DNA from: Clostridia bacterium
GTDB taxonomy: Bacteria; Bacillota; Clostridia; Lachnospirales; Lachnospiraceae
Direction: 5' to 3'
NCBI GenBank assembly: GCA_910575725.1
Contig: CAJTFE010000005.1
Location: 1-64,000, forward strand
DNA: 64,000 nucleotides
This document shows positions 53,285 through 61,931 of the stretch, in pieces. The notes beneath the pieces are model-generated. The model ran no database searches. It was given only the letters and a program-made list of their open reading frames with translations, and was not told the DNA's origin. The translations under genes and the position numbers were made by a program. Position 1 is the stretch's first letter, and every line of letters begins with the position of its first letter.

Positions 53285-53477
53285 TATTCTAAGTCGCTGC
53301 GCGACAGCACTAAAGGGTAAAGCCGCTTCGACGCACCGGTAATGAGAGAAACTTTTATTTGAAAGGACGCTCATAAAAGTTCCTCTCGTGCGCCTTTACG
53401 TCTTTACTGTCCAGCAAAATTTATTTTTCAAAAACACTTGACATTTCTTAGCTGGACTATTATAGTTCCGCAATATC
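53285..53477 (-). repeat. R1 repeat, copy f, with an R2 fragment attached
   Basis: A full 174-bp R1 unit (53285-53458) followed by AGTTCCGCAATATC, the start of an R2 unit (to 53477). Together they fill the gap from two bases after the hydrolase stop to the AGGAGG of the DUF1002 gene. On the plus strand the junction also creates TTGACA, 17 bases, TATAGT. Confidence 0.88.
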
Positions 53478-53479
53478 TT

Positions 53480-54433
53480 CTATTCTTTCCTGCGAGGGTG
53501 TTCCGCTTCTTTGCTCAGCCAGTTATACAGATCTTCATATACGGTGCTTCGATCCGTTTCATTCAGAATCTCATGCCGGTCTGTTTCGTAAAGCTTTGTT
53601 GTAACCTTTACCATCCCCGCTTCCCGGAACCGCTTCTCAACCAGCTCCACTCCTGCTCCAAAATCACCTACCGGATCCTCTTTTCCTGCCACAAACAGCA
53701 CAGGCAGATCTGCCGGCATTCTCTTCAGACTGCTCTTGTTCCATGCCGTCTCCATGCTGTAAAACAGATTGTAGTATCCGTTCAGGGTAAACCGGAAGGT
53801 GCAGCGCTCGTCTGCCAGATAGCGGTCTACAACCGCCTCGTCCTTGGTGAGCCAGTCTGCCGTTGTCCTGCCCGGTTTGAAATGTTTATTATAGCCTCCG
53901 AAGGCCATTCTGTCAACAAGAAGGCTCCGGTGGCGCCATCCAAATATTGCCGCCAGCCCGCAGCAGAGCCCTCTGCCTGCCTTCAAAAGAGGCACCGGCT
54001 TCGTTCCCGTTCCCATGATAATCGCGCCGTCAAGCTCCCCGCCGCACAGGCAGAGATACTGGCGCACAAGAAAGGAACCCATACTGTGCCCCAGCATATA
54101 GTAAGGCAGATCCCCATAGGTCTTTTCCGTCAGCTTTTTCAGATGATGAATGTCCTTAAGCACAGCGGCATTCCCGTTCTTTTCACGGAAAAAGCCGTAA
54201 TCCTCCTTGGTGCCGATGGACGCTCCATGTCCAAGGTGATCATGTCCCACTACTGCAAAGCCACGCTTTGTCAAGTACTGCGCAAACTCCTCATAGCGGC
54301 CGATAAACTCCACCATTCCGTGGACAATCTGAAGAACCGCTGATACCTCTCCCTGCTCAGGCTTCCACTCCACTGCATGGATATTCGTTTTTCCGTCAGC
54401 AGACAGATAAGTATATTCTCGTTTTTCTGCCAT
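53480..54433 (-). CDS. Alpha/beta hydrolase, lysophospholipase-like
   Basis: A 317-aa cytosolic hydrolase of the monoglyceride-lipase type. The oxyanion region is QIVHGMVEFIGRY, the nucleophile is in LGHSMGSFL and the acid in FVAGKEDPVGDFG, with the histidine in YETDRHEILNE. The ATG at 54431-54433 is favoured because AAAGGA is eight bases away; an ATG nine bases upstream overlaps the ribosome site. The true substrate is unknown. Confidence 0.87.
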   Translation of the reverse strand: MAEKREYTYLSADGKTNIHAVEWKPEQGEVSAVLQIVHGMVEFIGRYEEFAQYLTKRGFAVVGHDHLGHGASIGTKEDYGFFREKNGNAAVLKDIHHLKKLTEKTYGDLPYYMLGHSMGSFLVRQYLCLCGGELDGAIIMGTGTKPVPLLKAGRGLCCGLAAIFGWRHRSLLVDRMAFGGYNKHFKPGRTTADWLTKDEAVVDRYLADERCTFRFTLNGYYNLFYSMETAWNKSSLKRMPADLPVLFVAGKEDPVGDFGAGVELVEKRFREAGMVKVTTKLYETDRHEILNETDRSTVYEDLYNWLSKEAEHPRRKE

Positions 54434-54611
54434 GGCTGTCATCCTTTCTTACTTCGTCCAATAAGATATCCCCTATGGGTATCACATGAATGTATATCCC
54501 TTCGGGATGGGCGGACTTCGTCCGTTAAAGTATAACATATAGTATAACATGAAACCCCAGGAATGTATGAAGTTTTTATTAAAATTTCATTACTCTGTAA
54601 TAAAGTCCCGC

Positions 54612-54666
54612 AAAAAACCGGAAGGCCCCCTGTCTGGAAAAGCCTTCCGGTCGTTCTTTTTTTATT
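54612..54666. terminator. Bidirectional terminator after the kinase-like gene
   Basis: Stem ACCGGAAGGC/GCCTTCCGGT with A and T runs on both flanks. The bases 54434-54611 hold the hydrolase upstream region with a short GGGATATC-like inverted motif and no gene. Confidence 0.85.
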
Positions 54667-54729
54667 CGCTTGTATTTCTTTTATCCCCGTCCTGGCGTGC
54701 TCTCAGATACAGCTCTCCATAAACCGGTT

Positions 54730-55365
54730 TTATTTGTTTTTCTTACTCTCCAACAGGGTAAACGCAAAATCCTTGATGGCCTTGGCCGCCTGCTCATACG
54801 TCATATCCGTGGTATTGATACACAAATCATAATTGCGCATGCTCTCCCACTCCTGCCCGGTAAAATAACGGTAATAATCCCGGCGGTAGCGGTCGGTCTT
54901 GGTAATGAATTTATCCGCCTTCTTCCAGTCAATCTTCTGACGGTTCATCTCCTTCTGGATGCACTTCTCCCTGGAAGCATAGATGAAGACCCTCACTAAA
55001 TTGGTCCGGTCATTCAGTACATAGTCTGCGGCCCTTCCGATGACCACATAGGAGGACATCTCCGCCAGCTCCCGAAGCACCTTGGCCTGGTAGTTGAAAA
55101 GATTGTTGTTGGAGGTAAAGTCCTCCTTCTCCGGAGGAATCAGACCCCCGGTGTACACCTTCTGGGATGCCCGGAACAAAAGACTCTTCTTCTGATCCTC
55201 GTCGGCCCTGGCGAACAGCTCCTGGCTGATTCCGCTTTCATCGGAAGCAAGCCGGAGAAGATTGCGGTCGTAAAGCTCCACTCCCAGATCCTTCGCCAGA
55301 ATTCTTCCGATGGAGGTTGCACCGCTTCCACAGGTTCTTGTGATAGAAATTACGAAATTATCCAT
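54730..55365 (-). CDS. Cytidylate kinase-like family protein
   Basis: A 211-aa P-loop protein. It begins MDNFVISITRTCGSGATSIG, with a P-loop-like CGSGATSIG, followed by YDRNLLRLAS, VVIGRAADYVL and the lid-region FIYASREKCIQKEM. It belongs to the cytidylate kinase-like family common in Clostridia and is not the canonical Cmk; the substrate is uncertain. The ATG at 55363-55365 is preferred over a GTG nine bases earlier because AAGGGG is well spaced. Confidence 0.82.
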   Translation of the reverse strand: MDNFVISITRTCGSGATSIGRILAKDLGVELYDRNLLRLASDESGISQELFARADEDQKKSLLFRASQKVYTGGLIPPEKEDFTSNNNLFNYQAKVLRELAEMSSYVVIGRAADYVLNDRTNLVRVFIYASREKCIQKEMNRQKIDWKKADKFITKTDRYRRDYYRYFTGQEWESMRNYDLCINTTDMTYEQAAKAIKDFAFTLLESKKNK

Positions 55366-55514
55366 ATTCCACACCCCTTACCCGGCGCTGCAATGAGCAG
55401 CCCGAAATTCACTTTTCTTTTCACTTTAAAAACAACATCTGCACCTGTTTTTGTATGTTTATTATAACAATCCGCAAGCAGGGTGTAAAGCCCTTATTCC
55501 ACATTATAACCTTA

Positions 55515-55720
55515 ACAGCCTGTACGTGGTTACTGTTCACTCCGTGCCCAGTAACACGCTTCGCGATGCACAGAAATCGCAAAAAGATGCGATTTCGCGC
55601 TGAAAAACTCGGGATTTCCGCACAAAATGTGCGGAAACACCTCGCGGAACAGTTGCGTGTGAACAGTAACTGTACGTGAACCGTACAAACACAGATATGG
55701 AAAAGCCTGTCTGTCCGATT
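55515..55720. repeat. R3-like element, copy c, interrupted by a MITE
   Basis: Without the inserted element, the flanks read CCTGTACGTGAACCGT, then ACAAACACAGATATGGAAAA, matching the inner part of R3 copy a (CCTGTACGCGAACCGTCCG, then AACACAGGATATGGAAAA). The left arm is mostly degraded. It lies between the GT-C gene stop and the kinase-like gene. Confidence 0.6.
55529..55670. mobile_element. 142-bp MITE with 8-bp target duplication
   Basis: Terminal inverted repeats GTTACTGTTCAC and GTGAACAGTAAC bound a 142-bp element flanked on both sides by TGTACGTG (55521-55528 and 55671-55678). It has no coding capacity. Inner hairpins include TTTCCGCACA/TGTGCGGAAA. The transposase family that moved it is not in the window. 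Confidence 0.88.
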
Positions 55721-55742
55721 TGCTGCACGACTGAACAACTGC

Positions 55743-57812
55743 TTATAACCGAAACATTTTTGCTACGGTCAAATAAAAATCAGGATTGGCCTGCCGGATG
55801 GCGTTGGTCTCGTTGGAAAAGATTGTCAGCCACCCCCGGCTCACAGTGAGCAGCAAAAGCCCCAGAGTAATCACATACAGGATACGGGAAGAACGAGTAC
55901 CCTCAAAATGAATATGCCCCAGAATCAGCAGGAACGCCATAAGGCTGACGGCCAGGCTCAGATCGCAGACATAGCGTATGTGAATCCCTCCCAGAAGGAA
56001 ATCCAGATATCCCAGCCCCAGAATGCTCACGAGGAGCAGCCAGCAGATCCGCCTCTTTAGGGAGTCCTTTTTTTCCCTCCCGCCAAGCGTCAGTCCTGCC
56101 AGAAAAACCCCCAGGTTCAGAGGCATCTGAAAAAGTCCGGCGCTGTACTCCTGGTAAAGATAATTCCCAAAATCTACGCATTTCTCCGTTGTAAACCGCA
56201 GAAACGGGAAAAACTCCGTATAGACAAAGGATTCTCCAAAATAGTGATACAGCATAGACAAAAAGTGGTGCAGGCTTAAGACAAGCCCGTTATACCGAAT
56301 ATCACTCTCTGTAAGCTGGAAGGCCGTTCCAAACTCAAACACAGATCCAAACCGAATCTGATTATAGTACATCACGCCAATCCCTCCCAGCAGAACGGGA
56401 GCCAGGAAGGGCAGCGCACACCGAAGCTTATCTCCCGGCCGCATCGCCTTGTCAAAAAGAACGCCCAGGAACAGCGGCGCCCCAAAAGCCGCTGCCAGAA
56501 TCACCATATTCGGGCGTGAAAGCACAAGCATCACTACAGAAATCCCTGCCAGGAAAAAAAGCAGCATACGCTTCATTCCATTTTCTCTTAGACAGGCAAA
56601 AGAGGAAAATCCAGCAAAGGCCGCCAGCCATCCCACTCCACTGATCAACGGAAGATAGTAAAAGCTCAGCGACGCCTGCATCAGATACAGAAAGCTTCCA
56701 AACACCACGGCTGCCTCCCCCAGCAAAAACAGGACAAGATTTGCCCTGGGCCGGAAGATTTGGTAAAGTCCCTGAATGGCCCCAAAGACAGCCAGAATCG
56801 CAAAAACGGACAAAAGCGTCCCTGCCAGAAGCTCTGTAGGAAGCATTCCCGTCAGCCAGTAGACCGGATAATACACCATAAACAAAGGCGCCAGACCAAA
56901 ATAAGAATAGTACTGCCCATGATAATAAGCCCGATCCCAGTGATAGGCGATCTCCTTTTTATCCCTCTCCCCCTTATCATAGGGGTTCTCAAGTTCCAGC
57001 AGCGCCGGATTTACATCGAGATCCAGGGCTGCCTGCCCCTTTTCAAAAGCATCCAGCTGCTGCATATAAGCATCCACCACCATCTTTGGGGAACGAAGCT
57101 CTTCCAGAGAAGGATAAGGGCGAAGGTATTGATGGGAAGGCGATCCGCCGTAGAGAATCCAGCAGGAAACCAGCAGGCAGAAAGCCAGAACCAGCAGGTT
57201 CATCCTGCTATGGCTTTTTTTCTCCGGACAGTATTCCGCCTCATAGAGCCGGAAACGCAGTACACAGAATACCGCAAAGAACAGTCCCGCCATCAGAATC
57301 AGCCGAAGCTCGTGAATCTGCAGAGGAATCCGTTCATTCAGCACCACGGAAAGAAGGAATACCGGTTCTTCCAGTTCCTCCGTAAAGTTGATGCGGAGCC
57401 GCGTCAGCGCCCCGTGGCTGTGCAGACGAACCGTAAAGGCAGACTCATGTCCTCCCGGATTCACCTGAAAGCTTCCTGCGCCCATAGTCCGGTATGCGTT
57501 GGCTTCGTCGCAGATGCCGATATTTCCGGACAGAACCTGGATCGGTCCGGCTGTACGTACCGTGACGCTGCGCACCTGCTGGGACAGGCCGTCAAAAGAA
57601 ACCGTCGGATTATCCGGAAGCAGCGGAAGAGACTCGCCGTTATAGCCCGTCATCTGGGACAAATCAAGCTCTGTTCGGTTGTAATCTCCAAAATTCTGGG
57701 AAAAATAAGAAAACTGAAATACACACAGCTCCAGAAGCGCTGCCAGAAGAAACGCTGCTGTCAGAAGAATCCATACATTTGCCGTTTTTATAACTTCCAT
57801 ATATTTTTTCAC
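55743..57812 (-). CDS. Multi-pass membrane protein, GT-C glycosyltransferase-like
   Basis: A 689-aa membrane protein with an N-terminal helix (13-34), an extracellular beta-rich domain (about 45-165) and roughly eleven further membrane segments. YNQIRFGSVFEFGTAFQLTE resembles the late loop of GT-C (ArnT/PMT-like) proteins, and the extracellular YHWDRAYYHGQYYSYFGLAP is conserved in similar clostridial proteins. The classical early DxD motif is not obvious. It may transfer a lipid-linked sugar to a surface acceptor. The start is GTG at 57810-57812 with AAAGGA eight bases upstream. Confidence 0.65.
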   Translation of the reverse strand: MKKYMEVIKTANVWILLTAAFLLAALLELCVFQFSYFSQNFGDYNRTELDLSQMTGYNGESLPLLPDNPTVSFDGLSQQVRSVTVRTAGPIQVLSGNIGICDEANAYRTMGAGSFQVNPGGHESAFTVRLHSHGALTRLRINFTEELEEPVFLLSVVLNERIPLQIHELRLILMAGLFFAVFCVLRFRLYEAEYCPEKKSHSRMNLLVLAFCLLVSCWILYGGSPSHQYLRPYPSLEELRSPKMVVDAYMQQLDAFEKGQAALDLDVNPALLELENPYDKGERDKKEIAYHWDRAYYHGQYYSYFGLAPLFMVYYPVYWLTGMLPTELLAGTLLSVFAILAVFGAIQGLYQIFRPRANLVLFLLGEAAVVFGSFLYLMQASLSFYYLPLISGVGWLAAFAGFSSFACLRENGMKRMLLFFLAGISVVMLVLSRPNMVILAAAFGAPLFLGVLFDKAMRPGDKLRCALPFLAPVLLGGIGVMYYNQIRFGSVFEFGTAFQLTESDIRYNGLVLSLHHFLSMLYHYFGESFVYTEFFPFLRFTTEKCVDFGNYLYQEYSAGLFQMPLNLGVFLAGLTLGGREKKDSLKRRICWLLLVSILGLGYLDFLLGGIHIRYVCDLSLAVSLMAFLLILGHIHFEGTRSSRILYVITLGLLLLTVSRGWLTIFSNETNAIRQANPDFYLTVAKMFRL

Positions 57813-57870
57813 GGCTTCATTCCTTTGTCATTGTATTCAATCTCTTGACAAGAAGATCGTTATTATGAAA

Positions 57871-57900
57871 TTAAAAAAGGAAACCCATTCTGGGTTCCCC
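57871..57900 (-). terminator. Terminator after tRNA-Pro
   Basis: On the minus strand GGAACCC, loop AGAAT, GGGTTTCC, then TTTTTT. Confidence 0.85.
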
Positions 57901-57917
57901 ATGCCCCTGCCAAGGAG

Positions 57918-57991
<74 letters not shown>

Positions 57992-58022
57992 TTATCTAAT
58001 TGTTTTGCTGTCAGCACTAATT

Positions 58023-58051
58023 ATCCTATCATAGAATCCGATATTTGTCTA
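58023..58051 (-). promoter_or_regulatory. tRNA-Pro promoter inside a hairpin
   Basis: Minus-strand TAGACA (58046-58051), 17-base spacer, TAGGAT (58023-58028). The spacer is one arm of the hairpin at 58028-58075. Confidence 0.65.
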
Positions 58052-58080
58052 GTAGAAAATATCGGATTCTATGATTTTTT
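58028..58080. terminator. Hairpin after the wall-hydrolase gene
   Basis: Perfect 18-bp stem ATCATAGAATCCGATATT with its complement, and a T run on the plus-strand side. On the minus strand it follows the hydrolase stop by 8 bp with an A run before it, so it may act as a weak terminator or mRNA end-protector. Confidence 0.6.
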
Positions 58081-58088
58081 CATTTGCT

Positions 58089-59588
58089 TTATTGCGGCGT
58101 TGTTATACTCCCCTCCGGCTGGCCGCCCTCAGACGTTCCTCCTTCCTCCGGGGGAGTCTCTTCCGGCGGATTCTCTGTTGGAGGGGTCTCCTCCGGGGGA
58201 TTTTCTTCCGGGGGATTTTCTTCCGGAGGATTCTCCTCTGGCGGTGTTTCTTCCGGTGGGTTTTCCGGAGGGGTCTCTTCCGGCTTCTTATCCGGCACAC
58301 CGCTCTCCGGCGCAAAGTTCCAGGTATAGGAGAAAATATGATCCCCGATAATCAGTCCGCTCAGCGCAGGATTATTCCGGTGGGTACGGAAGAATACCCT
58401 GTTTCCCACATTGGATTCTCCCGCAATAGCCCGCCTGGCCGCCGTAAAGCATGCCTGGCTTACGCTTCCCAGATCCTGCTGCAGCACCAAATCAAAACGC
58501 CCCGAAGTAACGGGAGAAAACTGTCCCGGCGCCCGTATCACACTCATAATGGTATTCTGCGGAAAACGTGGATCCCGAATCCGGTTCATTACCACGGCTC
58601 CCACCGCTAGGCGCCCTGCGTCTCCCTGGTTCGCCGCCTCACAGTGAATCAGCACCGCAAGGGCCGTGACCTCCTCCTCGCTGGCTCCATAAGCTCCATA
58701 ATTTGCGTGATCGGTTCCGGTTGTCTGTACGCCGGACACATTTCCCAAAGATGCGTTGATCTCCGCCAGCTTGGCAGCCTCCAGAGATGCCTCCAGCCGT
58801 TTCTTCTCCGCAATCAGCTCCGCCAGCACTTCCTTCTGAACCGCCAGAGCGTCATTCTTTCCGTTCAGATCCGCCTGGGCTGCCGCAATGTCGTTTATAT
58901 GCTGTCCTATCTTGCCGGATGTTCTTTTTGCCAAGGCCGAAACCTCATCCTGCTTTTCCACAACGGATGCATGAAGCTCGTCCAGGGCTTCCATCTCTCC
59001 CTGAAGCTCCGCCTCCTTATCCGCAATGGCTTTTTTCTGAGCCATATAGCTTTCCATCATCTGGCGATCATATGCGGTTATGCTGGCTGCATAATTGGCT
59101 TTATTCAGCGCATTGGCGAAGCTGCCCTCCTCCAGAAGAACCTCAAAGAACGAAGGCTGGGAATTCTCGTACATATATTGAATGCGGATTTTCATATCCT
59201 CATACTGTTTTTCTTCTACCCGTTTTGCTTCCTCCAGATCCGCCTGGGTCTGCTCAATCTCTTTTTCCTTATCCGCAATCTGCCGGTTCAGATCCTCGAT
59301 CTGCTCGCTGATAGAAGCGTACTGGTTGTTCAGATCCTTTAAATAGGCCTCCATGTTTGCCTTGGCGTCTTCCAGCTTTTTCTGTTTATTCTTTGTATCG
59401 TTGATCTCCTGCTGGGTTTTGTCAATCTTATCCTGCTGCTCGTCAATCTCGTCCTGGGTTTTATCAAGCTCGTCCTGGGTCTGGTCGATGTCATTGGTCT
59501 TCGTCGCATAAGAAATAAAGCTGAAACTGCACAGCAGGGCCAGTCCGATGATTCCATATATGATTTTCGGGAGCTTCCTGTTTTTCAT
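58089..59588 (-). CDS. Cell wall hydrolase (SleB-like) with coiled coil and Pro-Glu tail
   Basis: A 499-aa exported protein. The signal peptide is about 1-29. A long coiled coil of the CwlO/EnvC kind spans about 30-285. The SleB/Hydrolase_2 domain spans about 310-415 (LAVLIHCEAANQGDAGRLAVGAVVMNRI, with the catalytic glutamate in HCEA). The tail (about 424-499) is built from repeats of PPEE(N/T) type. The coiled coil fits control by an FtsEX-type partner (inferred). It is the last gene of the lrp-aminotransferase-trmL group, 28 bp after trmL. Confidence 0.88.
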   Translation of the reverse strand: MKNRKLPKIIYGIIGLALLCSFSFISYATKTNDIDQTQDELDKTQDEIDEQQDKIDKTQQEINDTKNKQKKLEDAKANMEAYLKDLNNQYASISEQIEDLNRQIADKEKEIEQTQADLEEAKRVEEKQYEDMKIRIQYMYENSQPSFFEVLLEEGSFANALNKANYAASITAYDRQMMESYMAQKKAIADKEAELQGEMEALDELHASVVEKQDEVSALAKRTSGKIGQHINDIAAAQADLNGKNDALAVQKEVLAELIAEKKRLEASLEAAKLAEINASLGNVSGVQTTGTDHANYGAYGASEEEVTALAVLIHCEAANQGDAGRLAVGAVVMNRIRDPRFPQNTIMSVIRAPGQFSPVTSGRFDLVLQQDLGSVSQACFTAARRAIAGESNVGNRVFFRTHRNNPALSGLIIGDHIFSYTWNFAPESGVPDKKPEETPPENPPEETPPEENPPEENPPEENPPEETPPTENPPEETPPEEGGTSEGGQPEGSITTPQ

Positions 59589-59616
59589 CTTATCACCATT
59601 TTGTCCTTACCAGTAA

Positions 59617-60144
59617 TCAGGAAAACGCCTGGTCTTTGCAGGCCTCCTGCTTCCAGTCGTATTTTGTAAGCGTTCCGTTAAGCTTCATCTGGGCAAAACC
59701 GTTCTGCCTCAAGGCCTCATACAATACAATTGCCGCTGCATTGGACAAATTGAGAGAACGTGTCTCGCCAATCATGGGAATCCGTATGGATCTCTTCTGA
59801 TTCTCAAGAAGCAGCTCCTCGGGAATCCCGGCGCTCTCCTTGCCGAACATCAGATAGCAGTCCGGCTCATACTGTACCTCTGTGTACGCCTGGGGCCCTT
59901 TGGTCGTCGCCATGTAAATGACTGCCTGGGGATTCTTAAGAAGAAAATCCTCATAATTGCTATAGGTCGTTACATCAATTTGAGACCAGTAATCCATTCC
60001 GGCCCGTTTCAGATCCTTTTCCCCCAGGCGGAAGCCCAGAGGCTCTATCAAGTGAAGACGTGTTCCCGTAGCCGCACAGGTTCGCCCGATATTCCCGGTA
60101 TTTGCCGGAATCTCCGGCTCCAGAAGTACGATATTCAATGCCAT
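59617..60144 (-). CDS. trmL: tRNA (cytidine(34)-2'-O)-methyltransferase
   Basis: A 175-aa SPOUT-fold enzyme methylating the wobble position of tRNA-Leu. The start is NIVLLEPEIPANTGNIGRTC, FGKESAGIPEELL lies mid-protein, and MIGETRSLNLSNAAAIVLYE is the knot region that binds S-adenosylmethionine. Length is normal. It follows the aminotransferase gene by six bases. Confidence 0.95.
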   Translation of the reverse strand: MALNIVLLEPEIPANTGNIGRTCAATGTRLHLIEPLGFRLGEKDLKRAGMDYWSQIDVTTYSNYEDFLLKNPQAVIYMATTKGPQAYTEVQYEPDCYLMFGKESAGIPEELLLENQKRSIRIPMIGETRSLNLSNAAAIVLYEALRQNGFAQMKLNGTLTKYDWKQEACKDQAFS

Positions 60145-60150
60145 CCTGTT

Positions 60151-61329
60151 CTAATTCCCCTCTTTTTCCTTCCTAAGGCGGCTTGTAAAATCAGCCAGAC
60201 GGCCAAAGGCCACTTTCAGATCCTCCAGAGAATAGGCATAGGAGAGCCGCAGAAAGCCCTCTCCGCAGGCTCCGAAAGCAGTTCCCGGAACTACCGCCAC
60301 CTTTTCCTCCTTTAGAAACCGGGTGGCAAACTCATCTGAAGTAATGCCGAATTCCTGGATGCTGGGAAATACGTAAAAGGCCCCAAAAGGTTCAAAGCAC
60401 TTCAATCCCATTTCCCGAAGGCTGTGCATCACATACCGCCTTCTCTGATCATAAGATTCCCGCATCATAGCCACGTCCTCATCCCCGTTTTTCAGAGCCT
60501 CCACGGCTGCAAACTGGCTGTTGGTGGGAGCGCACATAATGGCGAACTGATGGATCTTCGTCATCTGCTCAATGACAGGCCCAGGGCCGCAGGCATATCC
60601 CAGGCGCCAGCCGGTCATGGCATAAGCCTTGGAAAAGCCGTTGATGAGAATGGTCCGTTCCTTCATTCCCGGCAGAGAGGCAATGGACACATGCTCCTCC
60701 TTGTAGCTGAGCTCCGAATAAATCTCGTCTGACAGAACCAGAAGATCCTTCTCAATCACTACCTGGGCAATGTCCTCCAGATCCTTCTGCTCCATAATCG
60801 CCCCGGTAGGATTGTTGGGGAATGGCAGCACTAGAATCTTTGTCTTCTCTGTAACGGCCTCCAAAAGCTCTTCCTTCGTAAGCCGGAACTCATTTTCCTC
60901 TTTCAGATTGATTATCACAGGCACGCCCCCGGCCAGCACGGCGCAAGGCTCATAGGAAACATAGCAGGGCTGGGGAATCAGAACCTCGTCTCCCGGATTC
61001 AGCACCGCCCGGAAGGCCATGTCGATGCCTTCGCTTCCGCCTACAGTCACTACGGTTTCCTTTATGGGGTCGTAGCTTACGCCGATTCTCCTTTTAAGGT
61101 AATTGGAAATCTCATCCCGGAGCTCCTTTAAGCCTGCATTTGAAGTATAAAAGGTGCGTCCTCTCTCCAGGGAATAGATTCCCTCATCCCGAATATGCCA
61201 TGGCGTATCAAAATCCGGCTCCCCCACTCCCAGGGAGATGGCATCCGGCATCTCGCTTACAATGTCAAAAAACTTCCGAATGCCCGACGGGGGAATATTC
61301 ACAACCTTGTCAGCTAAAAAATTTCTCAC
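60151..61329 (-). CDS. Class I/II pyridoxal phosphate aminotransferase
   Basis: A 392-aa cytosolic PLP aminotransferase of the PatA/aspartate type. The PLP lysine is K234 in GFSKAYAMTGWRLGY, D201 lies in VLSDEIYSEL and PFPNNPTGAI is the conserved Asn-Pro loop. The specific amino acid is not deducible. Its ATG overlaps the lrp stop by four bases, so the Lrp-type regulator and the enzyme are co-expressed. Confidence 0.92.
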   Translation of the reverse strand: MRNFLADKVVNIPPSGIRKFFDIVSEMPDAISLGVGEPDFDTPWHIRDEGIYSLERGRTFYTSNAGLKELRDEISNYLKRRIGVSYDPIKETVVTVGGSEGIDMAFRAVLNPGDEVLIPQPCYVSYEPCAVLAGGVPVIINLKEENEFRLTKEELLEAVTEKTKILVLPFPNNPTGAIMEQKDLEDIAQVVIEKDLLVLSDEIYSELSYKEEHVSIASLPGMKERTILINGFSKAYAMTGWRLGYACGPGPVIEQMTKIHQFAIMCAPTNSQFAAVEALKNGDEDVAMMRESYDQRRRYVMHSLREMGLKCFEPFGAFYVFPSIQEFGITSDEFATRFLKEEKVAVVPGTAFGACGEGFLRLSYAYSLEDLKVAFGRLADFTSRLRKEKEGN

Positions 61330-61808
61330 GGTGTCACCAGCATCCTTTCATCTTTTGATTTATGTACCATAATAGAGCCATGATCCTTATACTTTTTGAG
61401 CACAAAATGGGTGGCTGTGCTCAGCACGGTATCCAGCGGAGACAGCTTATCCGACACGAACTGGGCTACGTCGCGCATAGTCTTGCCCTCGATCATCACC
61501 ATAAAGTCAAAACCGCCGGAAATAAGGTAAACGCTGTCCACCTCCGCATAATTGTAAATGCGCTCGGCTACCTTATCAAAGCCCAGGCCCCTCTGAGGCG
61601 TAACCTTTACCTCAATCAGCGCCGTCAGCTTCTCCTCGCCCGTCTTATCCCAGTCAATCAGCGTGTGATAGCCGCAGATGATGCCTTCCTTTTCCATGTC
61701 GGCAATCTCATTCGCCACCGTAACCTCATCCACGCCCAGCATCACCGCCAGATCCTTTAAGTCAACCCGGCTGTTCTTCTCCATAAAAGTCAAAATTTTT
61801 TCACGCAT
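61326..61808 (-). CDS. Lrp/AsnC family transcriptional regulator
   Basis: A 160-aa regulator with an N-terminal winged helix (about 1-60, VDLKDLAVMLGVDEVTVANEI) and a C-terminal ligand-binding RAM domain (about 70-145, with YLISGGFDFMVMIEG). It is coupled by overlap to the aminotransferase gene, so it probably senses an amino acid and regulates this operon. AGGAGG lies five bases before the ATG. R2 copies 3 and 4 lie just upstream. Confidence 0.92.
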   Translation of the reverse strand: MREKILTFMEKNSRVDLKDLAVMLGVDEVTVANEIADMEKEGIICGYHTLIDWDKTGEEKLTALIEVKVTPQRGLGFDKVAERIYNYAEVDSVYLISGGFDFMVMIEGKTMRDVAQFVSDKLSPLDTVLSTATHFVLKKYKDHGSIMVHKSKDERMLVTP

Positions 61809-61824
61809 ACGCTCCTCCTATCTG

Positions 61825-61931
61825 ATTCCAGTTCCGCAGCTGATTATTCCCTACACCGGGACAGAGATCGATTTCCGGCCACAAAAGCATGTGTCCGTAA
61901 ACCGCTCTGTGCACGGAATAATCAGCTGCTG
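61825..61931 (-). repeat. R2 repeat, copy 3
   Basis: A 107-bp palindrome whose outer arms (GCAGCTGATTATTCCC and complement) differ fully from other copies yet still pair. The inner arms are a changed version (CGATTTCCGG/CCGTAAACCG). It ends close to the lrp AGGAGG. Confidence 0.85.

Noticed and set aside
52385..53374. N-terminal extension (SNKSFSHYRCVEAAL type) of the DUF1002 and Flp proteins
   Set aside because: The same peptide appears wherever R1 lies upstream, because the repeat is open in that frame. The true starts follow AGGAGG just inside the gene.
53437..53465. Outward plus-strand promoter TTGACA-17-TATAGT at the end of R1f
   Set aside because: It points into the 3' end of a minus-strand gene with no plus-strand gene behind it, and other R1 copies do not keep the -10, so it is probably chance.
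55529..55670. Complete insertion sequence
   Set aside because: At 142 bp without any reading frame it cannot encode a transposase; it fits a non-autonomous MITE.
58130..58280. Short tandem repeats that could be taken for a CRISPR array
   Set aside because: They are in frame with and code for the Pro-Glu tail of the wall hydrolase, have no unique spacers and no cas genes are near.
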